The position numbers and the translations under genes are program-made. Shown piece after piece: positions 12,486-19,872 of a stretch of DNA of 21,424 bases. How positions within the stretch are numbered: the stretch's first letter is position 1; every line of letters starts with the position of its first letter. The stretch covers positions 1-21,424 of the forward strand of contig SBFY01000059.1 of assembly GCA_006227085.1 (NCBI GenBank), written 5' to 3'. The notes beneath the pieces are model-generated. The model worked only from the letters and a program-made list of their open reading frames with translations. It made no database searches and was not told the origin of the DNA. The DNA is from Gammaproteobacteria bacterium. Lineage in GTDB: Bacteria; Pseudomonadota; Gammaproteobacteria; Pseudomonadales; M0112.

Positions 12486-13817
12486 ATGATGATGCGTCGA
12501 TTGCTGATCAGCCTGCTTGCCGTGTTCGCCAGCACCTGGGTCGCTGCCCAGGAATTGCGTATCGAAATCACCAAGGGTAACGATAAGCCCACGGTGGTGG
12601 CGGTGGTGCCGTTTTCACCGCCGCCAGGTGGCGCCTTGCCGGAGAACGTGCCTGAAATCATCAGCGCCGACCTGTATCGCTCCGGCTTGTTCAAGCTGAT
12701 CCCGCCGTCCGACATGCTGAGCCTGCCGCACCAGGAATCGGAAGTGCATTACCGTGACTGGCGAGCCATTGGTACCGAGTACCTGGTGGTCGGGCGTATG
12801 GGTCGCGACGCCAGTGGTTTGATCATTGCTGAAGTGGAATTGTTTGATGTGTACCGCCAGCAGAAGCTGTTTTCACAGCGTTGGCAGGCACCGGTCAGTG
12901 ACCTCCGGGATATGGCCCATGCCATCAGTGACCGCATCTACCTGGCCTTGACCGGTGTGCGCGGTGCATTCTCGACCAAGATCCTGTATGTCTCGGCGGT
13001 GAACCTGCCGAATCGTCGCTACAACTACCGGTTGATGGTGGCCGATGCCGATGGTTACCGGCCCAAGCAGATCCTGGAATCGAGCGAGCCCATACTGTCG
13101 CCGTCCTGGTCGCCTAACGGGGTCGATATCGCCTATGTCTCGTTCGAATACGACCGTCGCCCGGCCATCATGCTGCACAACCTGAAAACCGGCCAGCGCC
13201 AGAAACTGACCCACTTCCCGGGCCTGAATTCGGCACCGGCGTTCTCGCCGGATGGGCGCCAGCTGGCCATGGTGCTTTCAAAAGACGGTAGCCCGGACAT
13301 CTACGTCATGGATTTGTCGACGCGCTACCTGAACCGCATCACAAAAGACAATATCGCCATCGATACCGAGCCGGCCTGGATGCCGGATGGCAAATCGCTG
13401 GTGTTTACCTCCAACCGGGGTGGCGCCCCACAGATTTACCGGGTGGTGCTGGCGGAGGGTTGGACCGAGCGCATGACCTTTGATGGTGACTACAACGCCC
13501 GTGCCGTGCCACTGCCGGATAGTTCGGGGATCGCCCTGGTGCACCGGGAAAACGGCGCCTTCCGGATTGCCGTGCTGGAGTTCGCCACCGGTCGGCTGAA
13601 AGTGCTTTCACACACGAATTTAGCGTCTTTGGACGAATCGCCCACTATTGCCCCCAACGGGAGTATGTTAATGTATGCCACGGAAAAACAGGGCCGCGGC
13701 ATTTTGGCGGCGGTCTCGGTAGACGGTATAGTGCGTTTTGATCTTCCCGGAAAAGACCGGGATGTACGGGATCCTTCGTGGTCCCCGTTTTTTAACCCAC
13801 CACAAAGCAGCAGGTAA
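12486..13817 (+). CDS. tolB: Periplasmic Tol-Pal protein TolB
   Basis: 443 residues from ATG 12486, just after the tolA stop (12481-12483); GGA lies 8 nt upstream. The frame also allows TTG 12480 or the next two ATGs. Residues 1-21 are a signal peptide (MMMRRLLISLLAVFASTWVAA, cut before QELRIEITKG, whose mature N-terminus is the Pal/TolA-switching peptide). The N-terminal alpha/beta domain (about 22-160, VAVVPFSPPP, IGTEYLVVGRMG) is followed by a six-bladed propeller of TolB/PD40 repeats such as EPILSPSWSPNGVDIAYVSF, NSAPAFSPDGRQLAMVLS, DTEPAWMPDGKSLVFTSN and DESPTIAPNGSMLMYATE. TolB binds Pal, and its release by TolA is part of outer-membrane constriction at division. E. coli TolB has 430 residues. 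Confidence 0.96.
   Translation: MMMRRLLISLLAVFASTWVAAQELRIEITKGNDKPTVVAVVPFSPPPGGALPENVPEIISADLYRSGLFKLIPPSDMLSLPHQESEVHYRDWRAIGTEYLVVGRMGRDASGLIIAEVELFDVYRQQKLFSQRWQAPVSDLRDMAHAISDRIYLALTGVRGAFSTKILYVSAVNLPNRRYNYRLMVADADGYRPKQILESSEPILSPSWSPNGVDIAYVSFEYDRRPAIMLHNLKTGQRQKLTHFPGLNSAPAFSPDGRQLAMVLSKDGSPDIYVMDLSTRYLNRITKDNIAIDTEPAWMPDGKSLVFTSNRGGAPQIYRVVLAEGWTERMTFDGDYNARAVPLPDSSGIALVHRENGAFRIAVLEFATGRLKVLSHTNLASLDESPTIAPNGSMLMYATEKQGRGILAAVSVDGIVRFDLPGKDRDVRDPSWSPFFNPPQSSR
13704..13732 (+). promoter_or_regulatory. Candidate internal promoter for pal within the tolB 3' end
   Basis: TTGGCG (13704-13709), a 17-bp spacer and TATAGT (13727-13732) lie about 90 nt upstream of the pal start, inside tolB codons. 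A promoter here would let the abundant lipoprotein Pal be made in excess over TolB. Consensus match only. Confidence 0.4.
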
Positions 13818-13822
13818 ATGAC

Positions 13823-14320
13823 ATGATCGATGTAACCAAAAAACTGGCAGGTTTTGCTCTGGTATCAGCCGTTGTGCTGTTGGGCGCCTGTAGTTCAACT
13901 CCGGAAGGTGAAGGTGCTGACGGCGCTGGCACGATGGATGGCAGCAATGTCTCCAGCCAGGTTGGCAGTGATGTGGATGAGTTTGGCAATCCACTGAAGC
14001 GCGTGTTCTATTTTGATTTCGACAAGGCCACCTTGAATGCGGATGTCCGTTCTGACCTGGACAAGCATGCCAAGCGCCTGAACAACAACAGCATCAGCAT
14101 TCGTCTGGAAGGTCATGCCGATGAGCGTGGCACTCGCGAATACAACCTGGCACTGGGTGAGCGTCGTGCGAAAGCCGTTGCCAACTACCTGGCCATCCAG
14201 GGCGTGAACAACTCACGCATCCAGACCATCAGCTATGGTGAAGAGAAGCCGGTAGCCTTCGGTTCAGACGAAGCTTCATGGGCGCAGAACCGTCGCGTTG
14301 AGCTGATCGACATCAAGTGA
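13823..14320 (+). CDS. pal: Peptidoglycan-associated lipoprotein Pal
   Basis: 165 residues. A lipoprotein signal peptide ends in the lipobox LGAC with the lipidated Cys23; Ser24-Ser25 after it agree with outer-membrane sorting (no Asp at +2). A Gly/Ser/Asp linker runs to about residue 55. The OmpA C-terminal domain (about 58-165) carries YFDFDKATLN, LEGHADERGT with Asp100, and LGERRAKAVANYL with Arg115, the pair that holds the diaminopimelate of peptidoglycan. Pal links the outer membrane to the cell wall and is moved by TolA/TolB at constriction sites. It has a GCAGG ribosome site 9 nt upstream, 5 bp after the tolB stop. The stop TGA overlaps the cpoB ATG by 1 nt. Confidence 0.97.
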   Translation: MIDVTKKLAGFALVSAVVLLGACSSTPEGEGADGAGTMDGSNVSSQVGSDVDEFGNPLKRVFYFDFDKATLNADVRSDLDKHAKRLNNNSISIRLEGHADERGTREYNLALGERRAKAVANYLAIQGVNNSRIQTISYGEEKPVAFGSDEASWAQNRRVELIDIK

Positions 14321-15030
14321 TGCTGCGTTACGCGTTTGTGGTGTTATTGATGGCAGGGCACTCAATGAGTGCCCTGTCTCAATCCGCTCCTAACAAGCAA
14401 GCCGAATTAGGCGAGCTGTATTACCAGCTGCAATTGATGCAGCAGGATCTCATGCAATTGCGTGGTCTTGTGGAAGAACAAGGCAACCAGTTGCGCAAGT
14501 TGCAACAGCAACGACTCGATGACTACATTAACCTCGATCGCCGTATCGGTGAGCTGTCAGCACAGCCCCCGGTCGCGGGTAAACCATCAGCGTCATTGCC
14601 GGCTGCACCCACTTCAGCAGCAGCTCCTGCTGCTGCAGCATCACCTGTTGCCGGCTTGTCAGAAACCGAGGCTTACCAGAAAGCGTTTTCGCAAGTCAAA
14701 GCGCGCCAGTTTGTTGAGGCGGCACAATCCTTCCAGGGCTTCCTGAAAGCGTATCCGAATGGTGAAATGGCACCGAATGCCTGGTACTGGCTGGGTGAGC
14801 TGTACCTGCAGGATGGCCAGCTGGATCAGGCGATCAAGCATTTCCAGAAAGTGGTGGATGCTTATCCCTCACATGTCAAAGTTGCTGATGCCACCTTCAA
14901 GCTCGGTCGTGCCTATCGACTGAAAGGCGATGTCGCCAAGTCCAAGGCCCTGTTGAACCAAGTCATCAGCCAGCATGCAGGTAGTAACGCTGCCCAGTTG
15001 GCACAAACGGAACTGAACACGCAGTTCTGA
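14320..15030 (+). CDS. cpoB: Tol-Pal associated TPR protein CpoB (YbgF)
   Basis: 236 residues from ATG 14320, sharing one base with the pal stop (TGATG); a GTG directly before it is in frame but inside the pal stop context. Residues 1-21 are a signal peptide. Residues 27-80 form a Gln/Leu-rich coiled coil (LYYQLQLMQQDLMQLRGLVEE), the trimerisation helix of YbgF. An Ala/Pro/Ser linker (about 82-112) follows, then three TPR units (about 117-150, 154-187, 191-224; AYQKAFSQVKARQFVEAAQSF, YWLGELYLQDGQLDQAIKHF, KLGRAYRLKGDVAKSKALL). In E. coli CpoB binds TolA and PBP1B and coordinates wall synthesis with outer-membrane constriction. It lacks a strong ribosome site of its own and probably depends on coupling to pal. 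Confidence 0.95.
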   Translation: MLRYAFVVLLMAGHSMSALSQSAPNKQAELGELYYQLQLMQQDLMQLRGLVEEQGNQLRKLQQQRLDDYINLDRRIGELSAQPPVAGKPSASLPAAPTSAAAPAAAASPVAGLSETEAYQKAFSQVKARQFVEAAQSFQGFLKAYPNGEMAPNAWYWLGELYLQDGQLDQAIKHFQKVVDAYPSHVKVADATFKLGRAYRLKGDVAKSKALLNQVISQHAGSNAAQLAQTELNTQF

Positions 15031-15062
15031 TTCATCGTTGCCTCTTGCCTTTGGGGGAACCC

Positions 15063-15716
15063 GTGACCGGACAGGCATCCCTGCGGATTACTGAAATCTT
15101 CTTTTCCCTGCAAGGTGAAACCAGCCTGGCGGGTTTGCCGACCGTGTTCGTGCGGCTGACCGGTTGCCCGATGCGCTGTCGCTATTGCGATACGGCGTAT
15201 GCCTTCCAGGGTGGTACCGTGATGACGCTGGATGCCATCGTGGACAAAGTGCAATCGTATGGTGCACGCCATGTCACGGTAACTGGTGGTGAGCCGTTGG
15301 CACAGCCCGAGTGTTTGCCTTTGTTGTCGCGCTTGTGTGATCTTGGTTTGGTGGTGTCACTGGAAACCGGTGGCGCCGTGTCCACGGAAGGTGTTGATCC
15401 GCGTGTGATTACCGTGCTGGATATCAAGACACCCGCCTCCGGTGAATATGAGCGTAATCATTGGGATAACCTGCAGCGCCTGCGCGCACATGACCAGCTC
15501 AAGTTTGTGTTGTGCAATGATTCGGATTACCAATGGGCGCGCGATATGGTGCGTGACCAACTGTTGGCCGGCAAGGTGAGTGAAGTGCTTTTCTCGCCTG
15601 TGCATGGCCAGTATCCCGTTCGCCAGTTGGCAGAAGCCGTGCTGGCCGACCGATTGCCGGTGCGGGTGCAACTCCAGCAGCACAAGCTGATCTGGGGCGA
15701 TGAGCCGGGGCATTAA
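15063..15716 (+). CDS. queE: 7-carboxy-7-deazaguanine synthase QueE
   Basis: 217 residues from GTG 15063, with GGGGG 5-6 nt upstream; a TTG at 15045 in frame would add six residues before the conserved start. Radical-SAM enzyme that converts 6-carboxy-tetrahydropterin to 7-carboxy-7-deazaguanine in the queuosine pathway. The [4Fe-4S] ligands are Cys35, Cys39 and Cys42 (GCPMRCRYCDT, the C-x3-C-x2-C type). Other family marks are FSLQGETSLAGLPTVFVRL upstream, the SAM-binding TGGEPLAQP, and LDIKTPASGE. It is 32 bp after cpoB and 2 bp before queC. In E. coli QueE also inhibits division under stress by an independent activity; neighbouring the Tol-Pal genes is the usual order here and does not show that role. 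Confidence 0.95.
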   Translation: MTGQASLRITEIFFSLQGETSLAGLPTVFVRLTGCPMRCRYCDTAYAFQGGTVMTLDAIVDKVQSYGARHVTVTGGEPLAQPECLPLLSRLCDLGLVVSLETGGAVSTEGVDPRVITVLDIKTPASGEYERNHWDNLQRLRAHDQLKFVLCNDSDYQWARDMVRDQLLAGKVSEVLFSPVHGQYPVRQLAEAVLADRLPVRVQLQQHKLIWGDEPGH

Positions 15717-15718
15717 GG

Positions 15719-16405
15719 ATGACGACAAACAAAGCAGTGGTGTTGGTATCAGGCGGGCTGGATTCTGCCACCGTACTGGCGATGGCCAAGGCCCAGGGCC
15801 ATGAATGCCATGCCTTGTCCTTCGATTATGGCCAGCGCCACCGGGCAGAATTGGTAGCGGCTGCTCGTGTCGTCACGGCGATGGGTGTTGCCTCGCATCG
15901 TGTGGTGACACTGGATTTAGGCTCGCTGGGCGGCTCCGCCCTGACCGATGCCGCGATTGCCGTGCCGGAAACGCCGGGTGAGGGAATTCCGGTTACCTAT
16001 GTGCCTGCCCGCAATACGGTGTTCCTTGCGTATGCGCTGGCATGGGCCGAAGTGTTGCAGGCCGGGCATATTTTCATTGGTGTGAACGCAGTGGATTATT
16101 CCGGTTACCCGGATTGCCGCCCGGCATTTATCGAGGCATTTGAACGCATGGCCAACCTCGCGACCAAGGCCAGCGTGGAAGGTCATGCCCTGCAGGTCCA
16201 CACCCCGCTGATCCATTTATCCAAGGCCGATATCATCCGCGAAGGCATCCGGCATGGCGTCGATTATGCGCTGACGGTCTCCTGTTACCAGGCCACGGCA
16301 TCCGGTGAAGCCTGTGGCCGTTGCGACAGCTGCCGCCTGCGCCGGCAGGGGTTCGAGGCCGCTGGCGTCGCTGACCCCACGATTTACCAAAAAATGGCCA
16401 AATGA
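15719..16405 (+). CDS. queC: 7-cyano-7-deazaguanine synthase QueC
   Basis: 228 residues. ATP-dependent conversion of 7-carboxy-7-deazaguanine to preQ0, the step after QueE. The N-terminal PP-loop SGGLDS (11-16) binds ATP; FDYGQRHRAEL and YVPARNTVFLAYALAWAE are family blocks; the C-terminal zinc site has Cys189, Cys199, Cys202 and Cys205 (SCYQ, ACGRCDSC). The start is 2 bp after the queE stop with AAGG overlapping it. These are the only two queuosine genes in the window; folE, queD, queF, tgt and the rest must lie elsewhere. It is the last coding gene of the long plus-strand run. Confidence 0.97.
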   Translation: MTTNKAVVLVSGGLDSATVLAMAKAQGHECHALSFDYGQRHRAELVAAARVVTAMGVASHRVVTLDLGSLGGSALTDAAIAVPETPGEGIPVTYVPARNTVFLAYALAWAEVLQAGHIFIGVNAVDYSGYPDCRPAFIEAFERMANLATKASVEGHALQVHTPLIHLSKADIIREGIRHGVDYALTVSCYQATASGEACGRCDSCRLRRQGFEAAGVADPTIYQKMAK

Positions 16406-16406
16406 C

Positions 16407-16434
16407 TTGAGTTTTTGGCCTGAATCAGTACCAT
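16407..16434 (+). promoter_or_regulatory. Candidate promoter for tRNA-Lys
   Basis: TTGAGT (16407-16412), a 16-bp spacer and TACCAT (16429-16434), then a G/C-rich stretch AGGCGCCC before the tRNA 5' end, typical of the discriminator of stringently controlled stable-RNA promoters. The tRNA could also be processed from queC read-through. Confidence 0.45.
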
Positions 16435-16447
16435 AGGCGCCCTTCAT

Positions 16448-16523
16448 GGGTCGTTAGCTCAGTCGGTAGAGCAGTTGGCTTTTAACCAATTGGTCGCAGG
16501 TTCGAATCCCGCACGACCCACCA
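16448..16523 (+). tRNA. tRNA-Lys (anticodon UUU)
   Basis: 76 nt including an encoded CCA. Acceptor GGGTCGT (16448-16454) pairs with ACGACCC (16513-16519); D stem GCTC/GAGC; anticodon stem GTTGG/CCAAT around loop CTTTTAA with TTT at 16481-16483; variable loop; T arm GCAGG-TTCGAAT-CCCGC; discriminator A at 16520. T33 and A37 are canonical, and all stems are intact (one G-T pair closes the anticodon stem). A lysine tRNA after queC is also found in Pseudomonas-type genomes. Confidence 0.97.
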
Positions 16524-16532
16524 TATGAAGCC

Positions 16533-16565
16533 ATGGGCCACCCCACAAGGGTGGCCCATTTTTTT
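16533..16565 (+). terminator. Strong intrinsic terminator after tRNA-Lys
   Basis: Perfect 11-bp stem ATGGGCCACCC (16533-16543) / GGGTGGCCCAT (16549-16559) with loop CACAA, followed by a run of seven T (16559-16565). It closes the fmdB-to-tRNA plus-strand run. Confidence 0.93.
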
Positions 16566-16621
16566 ATGGGTCCAGGCCAGCCCGCATGCCTTGCTGGGCA
16601 ACCATCGTGAACGGGGGAGTG

Positions 16622-16635
16622 ATGGGTGTCCCGAA
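16622..16635 (+). repeat. REP-like element, copy 1
   Basis: ATGGGTGTCCCGAA with the core GGGTGTCCC at 16624-16632. It directly abuts the stop codon of the deacetylase gene (TTA on plus at 16636-16638). GGG and CCC can pair around a TGT loop, but flanking pairing is weaker than in the other copies. Confidence 0.6.
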
Positions 16636-17721
16636 TTATCTTTCCGCGATGGCCGGGTTGAACCACGGCTGGGATATCCAGAAATACTTGCCCGACGCGC
16701 TGTGTAATGTGCAGTTGTAGCGTTCGCGTCGTTGCGTCAGTGGGCGGCTGGCGGTGATCTGTGCTTGCGTGCCTTGCCATGTCACCGTGGCCTGGCCAGA
16801 TCCTGAAGCAAAACAACGCAGGTCTTCCGGGCGTGGCATCGCCATCATGTCCAGTTGCAGGGTTGGCGGGTTTTGCACGGGAATGGTGTGGTGGCTGATG
16901 GCCACGCTGGCCGGAAAGGGCAATGAGAGCAACTTTTCCCGCAAGCTTTCCAGCTTGCCGTAGGCGTTGCTGGCCGGGAACCGGGGCAGGCTGGTGCGGT
17001 TCATGCCTTGGCCTGCCGGGCCTGAATGCTGGCCAAAAGCGATGTAACCCATGCTCTCCAGTATCTGCGCGCTGCCGGCATCAAACTCCCCATAGGGATA
17101 GGCAAACAGTTTTGGTGCCTTGCCGATTTCCGCCTGCAGCCGCTGTTCAGCCTTCAGAAGGCTGTCGCGGATGCGTTCATCACGGGCGGTCTCGCTTTCT
17201 CCCGGCGCGGGCAAGAAATGGCTGTGGTCGGCCGAATGGTTGGCGAGGATTACGCCTTCTGCTGCCAATTCACGCAATTGCTCCCATGACAGCATCCGCC
17301 CCAGCCGCTGGTCGACGGCATCGGTGTTGACGAAAATCGTGTAGGGATAGCCGAACTCCCGCAGGATAGGGCGTGCTACCTGGTGGATGGAGATATAGGC
17401 ATCATCGAAGGTGATTGCGATGGCGCGTGTCCCCAACGTGCCGTTTTCCAGTTGCTGCAAGGCCTGGTCCAGGGGAAGCACCGGAATACCGGTGTCCTGG
17501 ATCAGCTGTAATTGTTGCCGGAACAGTGCCGGTGATGTGGAGGTGGATGCCGGGGTGTCATCATCAATGTGGTGATACTGCAGGATCACCAACGCTGCTG
17601 GTTCGCTGGCATGGGCCCGGCTGATGCCCACAGGAAGCACGAAGACCAGGCCAACCAGGCTAAGGCTAATCAGGGGGCTAATCAGGGACACCCATAAAAA
17701 ACGCAACAAACAAACGGGCAT
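16636..17721 (-). CDS. Exported polysaccharide deacetylase (NodB/CE4 fold)
   Basis: 361 residues from ATG 17721, with GGAG 6 nt upstream. Residues 1-38 form a long hydrophobic signal peptide ending HAS-EP. The NodB-homology domain spans about 95-275: ITFDDAY with catalytic/metal Asp106-Asp107, the NHSADHSHF motif with His162 and His166 as metal ligands, and FAYPYGEFD (206-214). An N-terminal LVILQYHHIDDD strand is typical of PgaB/IcaB-like deacetylases. Such enzymes remove acetyl groups from N-acetylglucosamine polymers or related glycans; the substrate is unknown, as no exopolysaccharide synthase is nearby. The C-terminal ~70 residues (292-361) form a separate small beta-rich region with Cys303 and Cys337, possibly a disulfide. 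A REP-like element (copy 2) is translated within the signal peptide. It is divergent from the slt-type gene and flanked by REP-like copies at both ends. Confidence 0.85.
   Translation of the reverse strand: MPVCLLRFLWVSLISPLISLSLVGLVFVLPVGISRAHASEPAALVILQYHHIDDDTPASTSTSPALFRQQLQLIQDTGIPVLPLDQALQQLENGTLGTRAIAITFDDAYISIHQVARPILREFGYPYTIFVNTDAVDQRLGRMLSWEQLRELAAEGVILANHSADHSHFLPAPGESETARDERIRDSLLKAEQRLQAEIGKAPKLFAYPYGEFDAGSAQILESMGYIAFGQHSGPAGQGMNRTSLPRFPASNAYGKLESLREKLLSLPFPASVAISHHTIPVQNPPTLQLDMMAMPRPEDLRCFASGSGQATVTWQGTQAQITASRPLTQRRERYNCTLHSASGKYFWISQPWFNPAIAER
17680..17695 (-). repeat. REP-like element, copy 2 (inside the deacetylase signal-peptide codons)
   Basis: Minus-strand ATGGGTGTCCCTGATT, identical over 16 nt to copy 3 at 17783-17798 in opposite orientation. 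It is read through as WVSLI in the deacetylase signal peptide (residues about 10-14). Confidence 0.7.
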
Positions 17722-17782
17722 ACAAGCTCCGGCAAATCAGGATTGGGTTGGTGTTTTCGCCAATCAACTGTGGAAATAATTG

Positions 17783-17798
17783 ATGGGTGTCCCTGATT
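17783..17798 (+). repeat. REP-like element, copy 3
   Basis: ATGGGTGTCCCTGATT, the exact inverted partner of copy 2, 87 bp away. It lies in the divergent region between the deacetylase and the slt-type gene, about 95 nt upstream of the latter's GTG. Confidence 0.7.
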
Positions 17799-17891
17799 GT
17801 CCGCTGGTTTTCTGCCAGAATAAAGTGATAGATGTGTCTTGGCTTCTTATGCCAGGCGCGGGAATGGCAGTCGACCAACAGGATTGGCAGG

Positions 17892-19865
17892 GTGCGTATA
17901 ACAGTTGTTCTTGGCATGTTTGGCGTGCTTTTGCTGCCGGGTTCGCTGTCTGCCGGAACGGCAGGGGCAGTGACGGGGGTAGAGGCATCCGCCGTCTTTG
18001 CCCAGGCGCTGACGGCAGCCCGCAATGGCCAATGGAAAACGGTCGAATCGCTGGAAAAACAGCTGGGGGATGATTTCCCCTTGCAGGCTTACCTGGATTA
18101 TCACCGGCTGCGGGTGCAGCTGCCGAAGGCTTCTTCCCGTAGCGTGAATGCCTACATCAAGGCGAACGCTGACTCTCCCTTGGCCGACAGCATGCGCCGC
18201 CTGGCGATTGAAAAATATGGCCAGCATGGGGAATGGAAATCGCTGTTGGCCGTAGCACCGGATGTGCCGGCCAGTACTGCCTCGCGCTGCTATTACACAC
18301 AAGCCTTGTTATACCAAGAGCCGGAACAGGCGTACCCGATGGCGCGTGACCTCTGGCTGCATGGTGATTCATTGCCGCCCGCATGCGATGCGTTGTTCCG
18401 TACGCTGAAGGACAACGGTTACATCGATGATGAATTGACCTGGCAAAGGATGTTGCTGGCATATCGCCATGGCAGCCCCGGTTTGATGCGCTATTTGCGC
18501 AGTGAAATCCGCAGCGACAGCTGGCAGGTCACGGCCGATACCTTGTTGCGCTTGTACCAGTCTCCCGCGCAGGTAAAAGACCTGATGGCAGGGCGCGGCC
18601 ATATCGCGATGGCGACAGCGGCGCTGTACCGCCTTGCAGAAAAGGATCCGGTGCATGCGTTGGCAGTGTTGCCGGAAGTATCGGCACGCCTGTTCCTGCC
18701 AGAGAGTGACCAGGACGAGATCCGTTATCGCGCCGCCTGGTTTTCCACGATCCGCGACCTGCCGGAAAACCGGCAATGGCTGGATAGCTATCTCGCACAA
18801 AGCGATGACCTGCCTTTGCTGGAGCATCGCATCCGCCGCGCCATCGTCGAGCAGGATTGGGTGGGCGTCGAGCGTTGGATACAGCAATTACCCGATGCCC
18901 AACGCAGTGCCCGCTGGCATTACTGGCACGCCCGCGCTTTGGAATCCACCCAGCGAGCTGATGCTGCAAAACCCTATTTTGTGTCAGCAGCACAGGAGCG
19001 GAGTTTCTGGGGCTTCCTCGCTGCGCAACACATGGGCATGGCGCCGTCATTGAATGCACAAGTGCCCATGCATGCGGTGCCACCGGCATTGGATGAAAAA
19101 AGCCAGGCCCTGGTGCAACGCGTGTCTTTGTTGCTGGAAGCGGGTGAGCGTTATCACGCCCGTGAGGAATGGCTGTTCTATTTCCGTCATCGCGGTGATG
19201 AAGGCCAGCATGAAGCCTTGGCGCAAACGGCAGTCCGGCAGGATTGGCCCCATCTGGCGATTGATGCAGCCCTGCAGTCCCGCCAGCATGATCGCCTCGA
19301 TTGGCGATTCCCGTTGGCGTATGAAGTGGAATTTGCCGCCGCTGAAAGCAAGTACCAGGTCGATCGCTGGCTGCTGATGGCCTTGGCGCGACGTGAAAGC
19401 GCGTTTAACGCGCAGGCGGCATCACCGGTTGGTGCGCAGGGCCTCATGCAGTTGATGCCGGGCACCGCGCGGCAGGTCGCAACGCAGGTCGGCGTGCCAT
19501 ATCGCGGGCTCGATACGGTACACAACCCCGGGCTCAATATTGCCTTGGGCAGTCATTACCTGGCGGGTTTGCTGAAGCGTTATAACGGTAACCGGGTGCT
19601 GGCCCTGGCGGCGTATAACGCAGGCCCGAATCGTGTTGATCGCTGGCTGGAAGATGCCAACGCACCGATGGATGTGTTCATCGAATCGATCCCGTTTTAT
19701 GAAACGCGTGAATACGTGCAGGCGGTGCTGGCGTACCGGGTGATCCTGTCGCGGCATCGTACCGGCCAGCCTTTGCTGGCCCTACTCGACGATGCTGAAA
19801 TACGCCCGCCGTACAGTGCGCAGATGCTGGTGCACTACCTGTCTTTCCGAGTATTTCCGGGTTAG
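17892..19865 (+). CDS. slt: Soluble periplasmic lytic transglycosylase, Slt70 type
   Basis: 657 residues from GTG 17892, close to E. coli Slt70 (645 with signal). The GTG is preferred because AGGA (17880-17883) lies 8 nt upstream and the protein then begins with a proper signal peptide (VRITVVLGMFGVLLLPGSLSA). An ATG at 17832 in frame has no clear ribosome site and puts 20 polar residues before it. Residues ~30-430 are the alpha-helical U and L superhelix domains (EYWHARALE-like RWHYWHARALE, ERSFWGFLAAQHMG). The C-terminal SLT domain has catalytic Glu502 (ALARRESAF), SPVGAQGLMQLMPGTA and ALAAYNAGPNRVDRWL. It degrades peptidoglycan exolytically to anhydro-muropeptides and clears uncrosslinked glycan. 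It is convergent with the next gene, 7 bp between stops, with no terminator seen there. Confidence 0.93.
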   Translation: MRITVVLGMFGVLLLPGSLSAGTAGAVTGVEASAVFAQALTAARNGQWKTVESLEKQLGDDFPLQAYLDYHRLRVQLPKASSRSVNAYIKANADSPLADSMRRLAIEKYGQHGEWKSLLAVAPDVPASTASRCYYTQALLYQEPEQAYPMARDLWLHGDSLPPACDALFRTLKDNGYIDDELTWQRMLLAYRHGSPGLMRYLRSEIRSDSWQVTADTLLRLYQSPAQVKDLMAGRGHIAMATAALYRLAEKDPVHALAVLPEVSARLFLPESDQDEIRYRAAWFSTIRDLPENRQWLDSYLAQSDDLPLLEHRIRRAIVEQDWVGVERWIQQLPDAQRSARWHYWHARALESTQRADAAKPYFVSAAQERSFWGFLAAQHMGMAPSLNAQVPMHAVPPALDEKSQALVQRVSLLLEAGERYHAREEWLFYFRHRGDEGQHEALAQTAVRQDWPHLAIDAALQSRQHDRLDWRFPLAYEVEFAAAESKYQVDRWLLMALARRESAFNAQAASPVGAQGLMQLMPGTARQVATQVGVPYRGLDTVHNPGLNIALGSHYLAGLLKRYNGNRVLALAAYNAGPNRVDRWLEDANAPMDVFIESIPFYETREYVQAVLAYRVILSRHRTGQPLLALLDDAEIRPPYSAQMLVHYLSFRVFPG

Positions 19866-19872
19866 TGCGCGA

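Noticed and set aside
16448..16523. tRNA-Lys 3' end as integration site for a genomic island covering 16.6-21.4 kb
   Set aside because: No integrase gene and no second copy of the tRNA 3' end are visible in the window; the strong terminator directly downstream is intact. The possibility cannot be tested beyond the edge.
17680..17798. The inverted 16-mers as terminal repeats of an insertion sequence
   Set aside because: Only 87 bp lie between them, with no transposase and no target duplication, and further single copies exist elsewhere, so a REP-like family explains them better.
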